The notes under the pieces are model-generated. The model saw only the letters and a list, made by a program, of their open reading frames with translations. It was not told the origin of the DNA and did no database searches. The translations under genes were made by a program, and so were the position numbers. A DNA stretch of 64,000 nucleotides from a bacterium (GTDB lineage Bacteria; Sysuimicrobiota; Sysuimicrobiia; Sysuimicrobiales; Segetimicrobiaceae). Location: assembly GCA_035691305.1 (NCBI GenBank), contig DASSJF010000035.1, positions 1-64,000 on the forward strand, read 5' to 3'. Positions 23,510 to 32,917 of this stretch are shown in pieces. Positions within the stretch are counted from its first letter, which is position 1. Each line of letters opens with the position of its first letter.

Positions 23510-24190
23510 ATGCCAAAGATCCTCGTCGTCGACGATGAGCCGAAGATCGTCAAGATCGCGCGGGACTACCTCGAGCGCGCGGGTTTTCGCGTGGTGACCG
23601 CCTCCGACGGGCCCGCGGTGCTCCCGGCGGTCCGCGCCGAGAAGCCCGACCTCGTCGTCCTCGATCTCGCGCTGCCCGGGCAGGACGGACTCGACGTGAC
23701 GCGGGCGCTCCGCCGCGAGTCGGACGTGCCGGTGATCATGCTGACCGCGCGCGCCGACGAAGCGGACCGGCTCATCGGACTCGAGCTCGGCGCCGACGAC
23801 TACATCGTCAAGCCGTTCAGCCCGAAGGAGCTGGTCGCGCGGGTGCGCGCCGTGCTCCGCCGGTGGGACGGCGCCCGCGGCGGGCCCGCGGCGATCCGCG
23901 CCGGCGATCTCGTGCTCGACGTCGCGAAGATGGAGGCGACGCTCGCCGGCCGTGTGCTCGCGCTGACCCCCACGGAGTTTCAGCTCCTCGCGTACCTCGC
24001 GCGTCAGCCCGGCCGCGTTTTCACCCGCGGTCAGATGCTGGAAGCTGTCCGGGGCTTTGCGGTCGAGTCGTACGAGCGGGCGATCGACTCGCACGTCAAG
24101 AACATCCGCCGCAAAGTCGAAGCCGATCCGCACCGTCCCCGGTACGTCCTGACCGTTCCGGGCATCGGATACAAGTTCGCGGACCTGTGA
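23510..24190 (+). CDS. OmpR/PhoB-family response regulator
   Basis: A 226-residue regulator. The receiver domain has acidic pocket Asp8/Asp9 (VVDDE), phosphoacceptor Asp52 (VVLDLALPG), Thr79 and Lys101 (IVKPFSP). The C-terminal winged helix begins near residue 130 (LALTPTEFQLLAYLARQPG) and ends with the recognition helix/wing SYERAIDSHVKNIRRKVE and PGIGYKF. Its stop overlaps the kinase start (TGATG). It is likely to control the downstream tcu-type operon or its own membrane neighbours. Confidence 0.93.
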   Translation: MPKILVVDDEPKIVKIARDYLERAGFRVVTASDGPAVLPAVRAEKPDLVVLDLALPGQDGLDVTRALRRESDVPVIMLTARADEADRLIGLELGADDYIVKPFSPKELVARVRAVLRRWDGARGGPAAIRAGDLVLDVAKMEATLAGRVLALTPTEFQLLAYLARQPGRVFTRGQMLEAVRGFAVESYERAIDSHVKNIRRKVEADPHRPRYVLTVPGIGYKFADL

Positions 24191-25362
24191 TGCGGCGCGG
24201 CTGTCCCGACCCGTCGTTCGGCTGGAGGCGCCCCTACCACGGCGGCCGGCCGCCGTGGTGGCCGGAAGGAGAGCCCTGGCCGCCAAGCGGCCGTCCCGCG
24301 ACCGAGGCGTGGCGGCGGATGCGGGCGCGATTCCTCCGCCGCGCCGTCCTGTTCATCGCCGCGGTCGTCGTGTTTGCGACGGCCCTTTCGTTCTTCGTCC
24401 AGTGGACGATGCACGCCGCGTTGCATCTCGGGCCCGCGATGCCGGGAGGTCCGCCCGGGTGGATGTTTGTCCGCCCGCTGTTCGTCGCGCTCGTCATCTT
24501 CGTCCTCGCGGTGGCCTTCGGGGGACCCCGCGCCGTGCGCCGCATGGCGGGTCCGATCGAGGACGTGCTGGCGGCGTTCGGCCGCGCGGCGGACGGCGAC
24601 TTCGCGGCCCGCGTGGCGGAGCAGGGTCCGCCCGAAGCCCGGATCCTCGCGCATGCTTTTAATTCAATGGCGGAGCGTCTGCAGCGGGAGGACGAACAGC
24701 GCCGCGACCTGCTGACCGACATCTCGCACGAGCTGCGCACGCCGCTCGCGGTCCTGCAGGGGACCCTCGAGGGCATGCTCGACGGCGTCTACCCGCGCGA
24801 CAACGAACACCTCGCGATGAGCCTCGAGGAGACGCGGACGCTGGCGCGCCTCATCGAGGACCTGCGCGCCCTCGCCACCGCGGAGCGCGCGGCGCTTCAA
24901 TTGACCAGGGCCCCTCTCGATCTCCGGGACCCCGCCCGGGACGCGGTCGCGTCGTTCGGCGACCAGGCGGCCGCGGACGGCGTGGCGCTGGCGCTCGCGG
25001 ACGAAGCGGGACCGCCGCCGGTTGTCGACGCGGATGCCGAGCGCATCCGGCAGGTCTTGAACAACCTCATCGGCAACGCGCTGCGCTACACGCCGCGCGG
25101 AGGAGCCGTCACCGTTCGGGCCCGCGCGGCCGGCGACCGGGTGGAGCTGATCGTCGAGGACACCGGCACCGGGATCTCCCCCGAGGACCTGCCCCACGTG
25201 TTCGACCGCTTCTACAAGGCGAAGGATTCGCGCGGCAGCGGGCTCGGGCTCGCGATCGTCAAAAGCCTTGTCGACGCGCACGGCGGCACGGCCTCGGCGG
25301 AGCGCCGGCCCGGCGGGGGGACGTCGATCAAGATCGTCCTGCCGCGGCGCGGCGCGGCCTGA
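24190..25362 (+). CDS. Sensor histidine kinase
   Basis: A 390-residue HAMP-containing kinase. The first 45 residues are Pro/Trp-rich and cytosolic; TM1 is about 50-70 (AVLFIAAVVVFATALSFFV), TM2 about 92-112, with only a short external loop between them; HAMP to about 165. H-box DISHELRTPLAVLQG, N-box RQVLNNLIGNALRYTP, G1 VEDTGTGIS, F-box FDRFYK, G2 GSGLGLAIVKSL. The lack of a sizeable sensor domain suggests it reads a membrane or partner-protein signal. One-nt overlaps join it to the regulator upstream and to the tcuA-like gene downstream. Confidence 0.92.
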   Translation: MRRGCPDPSFGWRRPYHGGRPPWWPEGEPWPPSGRPATEAWRRMRARFLRRAVLFIAAVVVFATALSFFVQWTMHAALHLGPAMPGGPPGWMFVRPLFVALVIFVLAVAFGGPRAVRRMAGPIEDVLAAFGRAADGDFAARVAEQGPPEARILAHAFNSMAERLQREDEQRRDLLTDISHELRTPLAVLQGTLEGMLDGVYPRDNEHLAMSLEETRTLARLIEDLRALATAERAALQLTRAPLDLRDPARDAVASFGDQAAADGVALALADEAGPPPVVDADAERIRQVLNNLIGNALRYTPRGGAVTVRARAAGDRVELIVEDTGTGISPEDLPHVFDRFYKAKDSRGSGLGLAIVKSLVDAHGGTASAERRPGGGTSIKIVLPRRGAA

Positions 25363-26900
25363 TGGCGGCGGTCGGGTCCGCGGGGCCGTCCGGATTCGAG
25401 GGTCCGTCCGGCGCGGCCGAGAACAGACAGTTGTTGATGGCCGCGCTCCGCACCGACGGTCAACCGCCCCTCGCCGCCGACGTCGTCGTCGCCGGCGGCG
25501 GCAACGCCGCGCTCTGCGCCGCGATCGAGGCCTCGCTGCGCGGCGCCCGCGTGCTGCTGCTTGAGCGCGCGCCGGAGTACCTGCGCGGCGGCAACAGCCG
25601 GCACACCCGCAACATCCGCTACCTCCACGACGAGCGCACGGCGTACGTGACGGGCCCGTACCCGCGGGAGGAGTTCCTCGACGACCTGCTGCGGGTCGGC
25701 GGCAGCGCGACCAACACGCCGTTCGCCGAGACGACGATCGAGGAGTCGCGCCGCGTCCCGGAGTGGATGGCCCGCCAGGGTGTGCGCTGGCAGCAGCCGC
25801 TGCGCGGGACGCTGCACCTGTCGCGGACCAATCTGTTTTTTTTGGGCGGCGGGAAGGCGCTCGTCAACACCTATTACGACCGGGTGCTGCGGCTCGGCGT
25901 CCGCGTCTGCTACAACGCCGCGGTCACCGGTGTCGAGGACCGCGGCGGGGCGGGATGCGCGGCGCTCGCGGAGATCGCCGGCGTCCGGCGCACGATTCCG
26001 TGCCGGGCGCTGATCGCCGCGGCCGGCGGGTTCGAGGCCAACATCGGCTGGCTGACCCGCTACTGGGGCGAGGCGGCCCGCCGGTTTTTGATCCGCGGCA
26101 CACCGTACAACGACGGCACGCTCCTCGCCGCGCTGCTCGAGCGCGGGGCGCAACCGGTGGGCGATCCGAAGGGGTTTCACGCGCTCGCGATCGACGCGCG
26201 GTCCCCGCAGTTCGACGGCGGCATCGTCACGCGGGTCGACTCGCTGCCGTTCGGCATCGTCGTGAACCGTGAGGGCCGGCGCTTCTACGACGAGGGCGAA
26301 GACATCTGGCCGAAACGCTACGCGATCTGGGGCGGGCTCGTCGCCGCGCAGCCGGACCAGACCGCCTACTCCGTGTTCGACGCGAAGGCGTGGGGCCGGT
26401 TCATCCCTCCCGCCTACCCGCCGTACCGCGCGGAAACGATCCCGGCCCTCGCCGCGCAGCTCGACCTCAACCGGGACCAGTTCCTAGCGACGGTGGAGGA
26501 CTTCAACCGCGGCGCGCCGGCGGTGCGGCGGATTGACATGAGCAGGCTGGACGGCTCGGCCACGTCCGGCGTCGCGCCGCCGAAGACCAACTGGGCGTCG
26601 CGCCTCGACACGCCGCCGTTCTTCGCGTTTCCGGTGCGGCCGGGGATCACCTTTACCTACCTTGGTGTGACGGTGGACGCGCGGACGCGCGTCCTCACCG
26701 CGTCCGGCGCGGCGATGCCGCACGTCTACGCCGCCGGCGAGTGCATGTCCGGCAACATTCTGCTCCGCGGATACCTCGGCGGCTTCGGCCTGACGATCGG
26801 CACCGTGTCGGGGCGGATCGCCGGCCGCGAGGCCGCGGCGCACGCGATGGGCCGCGACGCCGGGGCGGCCGCGGGCGCGGTGGACCGTGTACGAGCCTGA
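25362..26900 (+). CDS. tcuA: TcuA-like FAD-dependent tricarballylate dehydrogenase
   Basis: A 512-residue fumarate-reductase-type flavoprotein. FAD site ADVVVAGGGNAALCAAIEAS at about 45-64 with LLLERAPEYLRGGNSRHTRN, the segment characteristic of TcuA. PFGIVVNREGRRFYDEGED and YAAGECMSGNILLRGYLGG are the later family motifs. Known members oxidise tricarballylate to cis-aconitate. The ATG at 25362 overlaps the kinase stop; an internal start at 25437 (before the conserved domain) is possible. It is paired with tcuB, overlapping it by 14 nt. Confidence 0.88.
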   Translation: MAAVGSAGPSGFEGPSGAAENRQLLMAALRTDGQPPLAADVVVAGGGNAALCAAIEASLRGARVLLLERAPEYLRGGNSRHTRNIRYLHDERTAYVTGPYPREEFLDDLLRVGGSATNTPFAETTIEESRRVPEWMARQGVRWQQPLRGTLHLSRTNLFFLGGGKALVNTYYDRVLRLGVRVCYNAAVTGVEDRGGAGCAALAEIAGVRRTIPCRALIAAAGGFEANIGWLTRYWGEAARRFLIRGTPYNDGTLLAALLERGAQPVGDPKGFHALAIDARSPQFDGGIVTRVDSLPFGIVVNREGRRFYDEGEDIWPKRYAIWGGLVAAQPDQTAYSVFDAKAWGRFIPPAYPPYRAETIPALAAQLDLNRDQFLATVEDFNRGAPAVRRIDMSRLDGSATSGVAPPKTNWASRLDTPPFFAFPVRPGITFTYLGVTVDARTRVLTASGAAMPHVYAAGECMSGNILLRGYLGGFGLTIGTVSGRIAGREAAAHAMGRDAGAAAGAVDRVRA

Positions 26901-28023
26901 GTTTCTGCGCGAGGCGCAGCGCCAGCTCGGTGTCTGCAACGCGTGCCGCTACTGCGAGGGCTTCTGCGCGGTGTTTCCGGCGCTCGAGCTGCGCGCGGAG
27001 GTCGCCGCGGGCGACCTGACGTATCTCGCCAACCTCTGTCACGACTGCCGGGACTGCTACACCGCGTGCATGTTCACGCCGCCGCACGAGTTCGCCGTCA
27101 ACATTCCGAAGGTGCTGGCGGACGCGCGCGTGCGGACATACGAGCACTACAGCCGGCCCCGCGGGGCGGCGGGGTTGTTCCGGCGGAGCGTCGCGGGCAC
27201 GGCCGCGTTCTCCCTCGGCGGGATCGCCGCGGTGTGGCTGCTCGTCGCCGCGTTCATGGGCCCGGGCGTTCTCACCGCGGCCCACCGCGGGCCGGGCGCG
27301 TTCTACGCGGTGGCGCCGTGGCTCGCCATCACCGTGCCGGCCCTCGCGGTCGGGCTCTACGGCGCGTGGGTCGCGCTTGCCGGCGCGGCGGAGTTTGCCC
27401 GCGATATTCGGGCCAGGCCGGGGCCGCCGGGTGCGGCACCGAACGCGGCGGCCGCCGTCTGGCGGGCGACGCTGGACGCGGTGACGCTGCGGTTTCTCAA
27501 AGGCGGCGGCGCGGGCTGCTACTATCCGCGGGAGCGAGGGTCATCGCGGCGGCGCCTCCTGCACCACTGCGTCGCCGGCGGATTCGGGCTGGCGTTCGTC
27601 TCGACGACGATCGCGGCGATCGAGCAGGACATCGTCGGCCGCATGCCGCCCTATCCGCTGCTGAGCCTGCCGGTGGTGTTCGGCACGGCGGGCGGCGTGC
27701 TGCTGATCGCCGGGACCACCGGGTTGCTGGTCCTGAAGGCGCGCAGCGAGGCGGAGCCGGCGTCGGCGGTAATGACGGCGATGGACTACGCGTTCCTGGT
27801 GCTCCTCGACCTCGTCGCGATCACCGGGATGCTGCTGCTCGTGCTGCGCGACACACGCCTCATGCCGCCGCTGCTGGTGGTGCACCTCGGTCTGCTGGCG
27901 GGATTGTTCATCACGGCGCCGTACGGCAAGTTCATCCACTTCGTCTACCGGTACCTCGCGCTCGCCCGGCACGCGTCCGAAGAGATGCTCGACGCGGCGC
28001 AGGCGACCGGGACCGGCGCCTGA
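26887..28023 (+). CDS. tcuB: TcuB-like iron-sulfur/cytochrome membrane protein
   Basis: A 378-residue protein, the electron-transfer partner of TcuA. The N-terminal domain has two 4Fe-4S cysteine clusters (CNACRYCEGFC and CHDCRDCYTAC). At least six hydrophobic helices follow (FSLGGIAAVWLLVAAFMG, APWLAITVPALAVGLYGAWV, FLVLLDLVAITGMLLLVL, LLVVHLGLLAGLFITA). It reoxidises reduced TcuA and passes electrons to the quinone pool. GTG start inside the end of tcuA; the binding-protein gene follows after 23 nt. Confidence 0.88.
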   Translation: MYEPEFLREAQRQLGVCNACRYCEGFCAVFPALELRAEVAAGDLTYLANLCHDCRDCYTACMFTPPHEFAVNIPKVLADARVRTYEHYSRPRGAAGLFRRSVAGTAAFSLGGIAAVWLLVAAFMGPGVLTAAHRGPGAFYAVAPWLAITVPALAVGLYGAWVALAGAAEFARDIRARPGPPGAAPNAAAAVWRATLDAVTLRFLKGGGAGCYYPRERGSSRRRLLHHCVAGGFGLAFVSTTIAAIEQDIVGRMPPYPLLSLPVVFGTAGGVLLIAGTTGLLVLKARSEAEPASAVMTAMDYAFLVLLDLVAITGMLLLVLRDTRLMPPLLVVHLGLLAGLFITAPYGKFIHFVYRYLALARHASEEMLDAAQATGTGA

Positions 28024-28046
28024 AGGCGGGATCAGGGGGGACGCGC

Positions 28047-29621
28047 ATGCGCTGGATTGCCACGGCAACGGGTGCCGTCGTCTTTATCGCGGTGATCTCG
28101 GGTGCGGCGGTCGGCCAGCAGCCGATCCGCGGCGGGACGGCCGTCTTCGCGGTGGACACCGATCCGCCGACGCTCAACACCGCGCTCACGACCGGGGCGA
28201 CGGACGACCAGATCGGCACCCCGATCGAAGGCCAGCTGCTGCTCCTCAACGCCGACGGCAGCGTCCACCCGGCGCTGGCCGAGTCGTGGCTCGTCACGGC
28301 GGACGGCAAGACGATCACGTTCCGGATCCGCCGCGGCGTCACGTTTCAGGACGGAACGCCGCTCACGTCCGCGGACGTGAAGTACACGTTCGAGAGCGTG
28401 CTCGGCAGGTACCATCCGCAGGCGTCCAAGGCCTTCGCGTTCGTCGCGTCGGTCGAGACGCTGGATCCCTACACGGTCGTCGTCCGCTTCAAAGAACCGT
28501 ACGGCCCGTTCCTGCACCTGGTCGCCGGGGCGCCGGTGCTGTCGCGGAAGCTGTACGAAGGGACCGACGTCGTGACCAACCCCTACAACCTGAAGCCGAA
28601 CGGCGCGGGACCCTTCAAGCTGCAGGAATGGGTGCGCGGCGACCATATCACGCTCGTCCGAAACGACGGCTATTACGAGCGCGGGCTCCCGTACCTCGAC
28701 CGGATCGTGTTCAAGATGATCCCAAACCCGCACGCGCGGACCGTCGCGATCCAGACCGGCGACATCGATTACATCCACGACTATTACTTCAACCGGGCGG
28801 ATTACAATCTCGTCGCCCACCGGCGGGACATCGTCACGAAGCTCGACCCGGGCTTTCCGGAGGACGATCTGATGATCTTCAACATTCGCAAGGCGCCGCT
28901 TTCGGACCGGCGCGTGCGGCAGGCGATCGCCCGCGCGATCGACCGGCAGGCGCTGATCGACCGGGTATATCGCGGGCTCGGCGGCGTGAGCCGCAGCGCG
29001 ATCGACGCCCGCATCGGCTGGGCCTACAACCCGCAGGTCGACCTGCAAAAACTCTACGCCTACAACCCGAAAGCCGCGGAGGCGCTCCTCGACGAGGCCG
29101 GGCTCCCGCGCAAGGGGGGCGGGGCCAGATTCCAGATGCGCCTCGTGTTCGACCCCGGCCACTCGGGATTTCTCGACATGGGGCAGGTGATCCGCGAGCA
29201 GTTGCGGCAGGTCGGCATCGACGTGCAGCTCGAGGCGGTCGAGCGCAACGTGATGATCGACAAGGTGTTCCGGAATTGGGACTTCGACGCCACCCTGCAG
29301 AACTACGCGACGGGCGGCGATCCCGCGGTCGGCGTGCAGCGTCTCTACATCTGCTCGGACGTGCGCCGGGCGCCGTTCGTGAACGCCTCCGGCTACTGCA
29401 GCAAGGACGTCGACGCGCTGTTTGCGCAGGGCGCGGGGCAGGCGGTGGAGTCGCAGCGCGTGGCGCCCTACCGGAAGGTGCAGGAGCTGCTCGCGCCCGA
29501 GATCCCGAGCCTTCCGCTCGTGCAGCTTGCGGAAATAGACGTCGCGCGCAGCACCGTGCACGGTCTGTGGGGTGACGGTTCGGCCTCGTACTACTACGGC
29601 CGCGTCTGGCTGAGCAAGTGA
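28047..29621 (+). CDS. Peptide-type ABC substrate-binding protein (SBP family 5)
   Basis: A 524-residue periplasmic-type binding protein: signal peptide MRWIATATGAVVFIAVISGA with cleavage near AVGQQ. Family-5 motifs: VHPALAESWLVTADGKTITF, RIRRGVTFQDGTPLTSADV, and SDRRVRQAIARAIDRQALI. SD caggggggacgcgc. Its position behind tcuAB and before permeases and lyase genes suggests a carboxylate or aminopolycarboxylate ligand rather than a plain peptide (inference). A perfect 12-bp hairpin follows the stop codon. Confidence 0.9.
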   Translation: MRWIATATGAVVFIAVISGAAVGQQPIRGGTAVFAVDTDPPTLNTALTTGATDDQIGTPIEGQLLLLNADGSVHPALAESWLVTADGKTITFRIRRGVTFQDGTPLTSADVKYTFESVLGRYHPQASKAFAFVASVETLDPYTVVVRFKEPYGPFLHLVAGAPVLSRKLYEGTDVVTNPYNLKPNGAGPFKLQEWVRGDHITLVRNDGYYERGLPYLDRIVFKMIPNPHARTVAIQTGDIDYIHDYYFNRADYNLVAHRRDIVTKLDPGFPEDDLMIFNIRKAPLSDRRVRQAIARAIDRQALIDRVYRGLGGVSRSAIDARIGWAYNPQVDLQKLYAYNPKAAEALLDEAGLPRKGGGARFQMRLVFDPGHSGFLDMGQVIREQLRQVGIDVQLEAVERNVMIDKVFRNWDFDATLQNYATGGDPAVGVQRLYICSDVRRAPFVNASGYCSKDVDALFAQGAGQAVESQRVAPYRKVQELLAPEIPSLPLVQLAEIDVARSTVHGLWGDGSASYYYGRVWLSK

Positions 29622-29633
29622 GCGGCGGCGGCG

Positions 29634-29660
29634 GGGCCCGGAGGCGCAGCCTCCGGGCCC
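29634..29660 (+). promoter_or_regulatory. Perfect 12-bp stem-loop between binding-protein and permease genes
   Basis: GGGCCCGGAGGC / GCCTCCGGGCCC with loop GCA, starting 12 nt after the binding-protein stop and ending 16 nt before the CTG start proposed for the permease. There is no T-run after it, so partial termination or 3'-end stabilisation of the upstream message is more likely than full termination. Confidence 0.65.
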
Positions 29661-29676
29661 GCCGCGGGCGCCTGCG

Positions 29677-30642
29677 CTGAGCCGCTACATCCTGCACCGG
29701 GCCGTCCAGACGGTCCCGCTTCTCCTTGGGGTCATCGTCGTCAACTTTCTGCTGATCCATCTCGCCCCGGGCGATCCCGTCCAGGCGCTGGTCGGCGACT
29801 TCCCGGCGCCGGCGGCCTACGTCCAGGCGGTGCGCCACGAGTTCGGGCTCGACCGGCCGCTCGGGGTCCAGCTCGTGCGGTATCTCGAGCACGCGGGTGC
29901 CGGCGATTTCGGCTATTCGTTCGCGCAGCGCCGGCCGGTCCTCCGCGTGATCCTCGAGCGCGCGCCGGCCACGGCGCTGCTCGTGCTGACCGCGTGGGCC
30001 GCGGCGGCGGTCCTCGGGCCGCTCCTCGGCATCGCGGCCGCGCTGCGGCGCAATTCCGTGTTGGACCACCTCGTCATGACGTCGGCCCTCGCCGGTTACT
30101 CGATCCCGGTCTTCTGGCTCGGCCAGCTGCTCGTGCTGGCGTTCGCGCTCTGGCTCGGCTGGCTGCCGGCGGAGGGGATGCAGGTGGTGCGGCGGCAGCT
30201 CACCGGCGGCGCGCACCTGGCCGACGTCGGCCGGCACCTGATCCTGCCCGCGATCGCGCTGTGTCCCCGGTACCTGGCCGTCAACGCGCGGTTGATGCGC
30301 ACGAGCCTGATCGACGCGCTGCACCGGGACTACGTGACGACGGCCCGGGCGAAAGGGTTGCCGGCGTCGCGCGTCGTGACGCGGCACGCCGTCCGCAACG
30401 CGGTGCTGCCCGTGGTGACGATCATGGGGTTCGATCTCGGGTTCCTGCTCACGGGCTCCGCCCTCGTCGAGACCGTGTTCGCCTGGCCGGGGGTGGGGCT
30501 GCTGCTCTTTACGTCCCTCTCGACGCGCGACTATCCGGTCTTGCTCGGCATCTTCTCCCTCGCCGCGGCCGTCGCGGTCGCGGCGAACCTCGTCACCGAC
30601 ATCGTGTATGGCTACCTCGATCCCAGAATCCGCTACACCTAG
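29677..30642 (+). CDS. Peptide-type ABC permease, OppB/DppB type
   Basis: A 321-residue permease if it begins at CTG 29677: SRYILHRAVQTVPLLLGVIV forms the usual first helix, then LIHLAPGDPVQALVGDFPAP, a conserved OppB element. The EAA-like segment RHAVRNAVLPVVTIMG and the end VYGYLDPRIRY are normal. No ATG, GTG or TTG is in frame between the upstream stop (29611) and GTG 29830, and starting at 29830 would delete the first helix and the LAPGDP motif. The SD is weak (gcgggcg). It forms a pore with the OppC-type protein that overlaps its 3' end by 35 nt. Confidence 0.88.
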   Translation: MSRYILHRAVQTVPLLLGVIVVNFLLIHLAPGDPVQALVGDFPAPAAYVQAVRHEFGLDRPLGVQLVRYLEHAGAGDFGYSFAQRRPVLRVILERAPATALLVLTAWAAAAVLGPLLGIAAALRRNSVLDHLVMTSALAGYSIPVFWLGQLLVLAFALWLGWLPAEGMQVVRRQLTGGAHLADVGRHLILPAIALCPRYLAVNARLMRTSLIDALHRDYVTTARAKGLPASRVVTRHAVRNAVLPVVTIMGFDLGFLLTGSALVETVFAWPGVGLLLFTSLSTRDYPVLLGIFSLAAAVAVAANLVTDIVYGYLDPRIRYT

Positions 30643-31504
30643 CGCACCGGCCCGGCGCGGCGCCGCGGTGTCAGGCGGCGCCCGGCGCTGGCGCCGGTTT
30701 GCGCGGCATCGGGGCGCGGTCGCGGGCGGGGCCGCGCTGGCGCTGGTGGCGGCGGCCGCCGTGCTCGCGCCGTGGATCGCGCCGCACGACCCGCGGTCGC
30801 TGGCGGGGGCGCCGTTCGTCTCCCCGGGCGCGCGGTTCTGGCTCGGCACCGACAACCTCGGGCGCGACGTGCTGAGCGAGATCCTGCACGGTGCCCGCAT
30901 CTCCCTCGCCGTCGGCGTGCTCGCGGCCGCGTCGTCGACGCTGATCGGCGTGGCGGTGGGCGCGGTCGCGGGGTTCTTCGGCGGCGGGACCGACGCGGCG
31001 CTGATGCGGACGGCCGAGTTCTTCCAGATCGTGCCGCGCTTCTTTCTCGCGCTCGTCATCATCGCGCTGTCGGGGCCCGGGCTCGCCAAGATCATCGTCG
31101 TCATCGCCGTTCTCGGCTGGCCGGCGGTGGCGCGCCTCGTGCGGGGGGAGTTTCTTCGGCTGCGCACGTATGAGTTCGTCGAGGCCGCCCGCGCGGTGGG
31201 GGCGTCCCCGTTCCTGATCATCGTGCGCGAGATCCTGCCGAACGCGATCGCCCCGGCGGTCGTCGCGGGATCGCTCGACGTCGCGCAGGCGATCCTGCTC
31301 GAGGCGGGGCTCAGCTTCTTCGGCCTGGGCGACCCCAATCACGTGAGCTGGGGCACGATGATCAACACGGCGCAGGCGTTCTTGGGCGAAGCCTGGTGGC
31401 TCTCCACCTTTCCCGGCCTCGCCATTCTTGTGAGCGTGTTGAGCGTCAACCTCGTCGGCGACGGATTGAACGACGCGCTGAATCCGCGCGCGGCGCAGCG
31501 GTGA
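30608..31504 (+). CDS. Peptide-type ABC permease, OppC/DppC type
   Basis: A 298-residue permease. A basic cytosolic N-terminus (residues 1-35) leads into helix AVAGGAALALVAAAAVLAPW, then WLGTDNLGRDVLSEILHG (OppC motif), and EAA-like REILPNAIAPAVVAG. The C-terminus LVGDGLNDALNPRAAQR is typical. It pairs with the upstream OppB-type protein; no ATPase gene is in this operon, so ATP hydrolysis must come from elsewhere, for example OppDF at 7.7-9.7 kb. Confidence 0.9.
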   Translation: MATSIPESATPSAPARRGAAVSGGARRWRRFARHRGAVAGGAALALVAAAAVLAPWIAPHDPRSLAGAPFVSPGARFWLGTDNLGRDVLSEILHGARISLAVGVLAAASSTLIGVAVGAVAGFFGGGTDAALMRTAEFFQIVPRFFLALVIIALSGPGLAKIIVVIAVLGWPAVARLVRGEFLRLRTYEFVEAARAVGASPFLIIVREILPNAIAPAVVAGSLDVAQAILLEAGLSFFGLGDPNHVSWGTMINTAQAFLGEAWWLSTFPGLAILVSVLSVNLVGDGLNDALNPRAAQR

Positions 31505-31519
31505 CCGCGAGGGGAGGCG

Positions 31520-32914
31520 ATGACGATGCAGGTCCGTGAGCGCGTGACGCTGACCGGGCGCCTCGGGGCGTTCGTCGCCGGTCTGCGGTACGAGGATCTG
31601 CCGGCCGACGTGGCCGGCCGCGCCAAGTCGGCGGTGCTGGACACGCTCGGCGCCGCGCTCGCGGGGGCGGGCACCGAGGAAGGCGACCGCGCGCTCGCGG
31701 CCCTCGCGATCTGCGCGCCGGGGGACCTGTGCACCGTGTGGGGCACCCGGGCGCGCAGCGGCGTCACGGGCGCGGCGCTCGCGAACGGCACGCGCGCGCA
31801 CGCGCGGGAACTGGACGACTACGGCGGCTGCGGCCACTCCGGCGCGGTCGTCGTGCCGGCCGCGGTCGCGGCCGGCGAGCACCGGCGGATTTCCGGGAGG
31901 GCGCTGCTCGCCGCGGTCGTCGCCGGCTACGACGTCGCCGCGCGGGTGATGAACGCCGCGGGAACGTACAAGCCCCACAACGCGCGGGGCTGGCACTCGA
32001 CCGGCACGGTGGGCAGTTTCGGCGCCGCGGCCGCCGCGGCCAAGGCGCTGGGGCTGGACGGCGCCGCGACGGCCCAGGCGATGGGCATCGCGGGCTCGTT
32101 CACCGGCGGCGTGTGGGCCTTCATCCGCGACGGCGCGATGACGAAGCGGCTGCATCCCGGCAAGGCGGCCGAAAACGGCGTGCTCGCGGCGTATCTGGCG
32201 GAGCAGCGGTTCACCGGGCCGTCGGAGATTCTCGAGGCGCCGTGGGGGGGATTCCTGTCCACCTACGGCGCGGGGACGCCGGACCCCGGGGCCGTCACCG
32301 CGGACCTCGGCCGGGACTTTCTCATCATGCGCTCGGGCATCAAGCCGTTCGCGTGCTGCGCGGCGATCCACGCGCCGCTCGGCGCCCTGCAGGACCTCCT
32401 GGCGCGGCACGGGCTGTCCGCCGGCCAAGTGGCCAAGGTCACGGTGCGCGGCACCGCCTACGCCGTGCGCCAGCTCGGCAAGCACGACGTCGGCACGACC
32501 CTCGACGCGCAAATGAGCCTGCCCTACAGCTTCGCCGTGGCGCTGCGCACCGGACGCGCCGGACGAGAGGAGTACGGCGAGCCCCTGCTGAGCGATCCGG
32601 CGGTGCGCGCGCTGGCGTCCCGCGTCGACGTGGTCGAGGATCCGGCCTTCACCGAAGAGACGCCGAAGGCGGTGGAGATCGAGACGACGGACGGACGGCG
32701 CCTCGCGGGCGCCCAGGAATTCCCGCGCGGCCACGCGCGCAACCCGCTGAGCGCCGCCGACGTCGAGGCAAAGTTCGTCACGCTCGCGACACCGGTGCTG
32801 GGCGCGTCCGGCGCCGAGCGCGTCCGCGACATCGTCGCCGGACTCGAGGCGCAGCCCGCGCTGGCCCCGCTGTTGGAGGCCGTCACGCCGGCGCAGACAC
32901 GGTCAAGGGGGTAA
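31520..32914 (+). CDS. MmgE/PrpD-family protein
   Basis: A 464-residue protein of the MmgE/PrpD fold: LDTLGAALAGAGTEEGDRAL at about 37-56, NGTRAHARELDDYGGCGHSG (active-site region), LHPGKAAENGVLAAYLAEQ, and the C-terminal lid domain from about 270 (VTVRGTAYAVRQ). Members include 2-methylcitrate dehydratase, cis-aconitate decarboxylase and iminodisuccinate epimerase. Given the lyase gene 3 nt downstream and tcuAB upstream, action on a tricarboxylate or an iminodisuccinate-like aminopolycarboxylate is plausible; the exact reaction cannot be read from the sequence. Confidence 0.87.
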   Translation: MTMQVRERVTLTGRLGAFVAGLRYEDLPADVAGRAKSAVLDTLGAALAGAGTEEGDRALAALAICAPGDLCTVWGTRARSGVTGAALANGTRAHARELDDYGGCGHSGAVVVPAAVAAGEHRRISGRALLAAVVAGYDVAARVMNAAGTYKPHNARGWHSTGTVGSFGAAAAAAKALGLDGAATAQAMGIAGSFTGGVWAFIRDGAMTKRLHPGKAAENGVLAAYLAEQRFTGPSEILEAPWGGFLSTYGAGTPDPGAVTADLGRDFLIMRSGIKPFACCAAIHAPLGALQDLLARHGLSAGQVAKVTVRGTAYAVRQLGKHDVGTTLDAQMSLPYSFAVALRTGRAGREEYGEPLLSDPAVRALASRVDVVEDPAFTEETPKAVEIETTDGRRLAGAQEFPRGHARNPLSAADVEAKFVTLATPVLGASGAERVRDIVAGLEAQPALAPLLEAVTPAQTRSRG

Positions 32915-32917
32915 GGC

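Noticed and set aside
26943-29621. Very long plus-strand frame covering tcuB and the binding protein
   Set aside because: Its first part is an Arg-rich alternate frame of tcuB; only the part from 28047 has signal-peptide and SBP motifs, so the gene was started there.
28879-31338. 819-codon minus-strand frame
   Set aside because: Antisense to permease genes, low-complexity Arg/Pro/Ala composition, no homology motifs.
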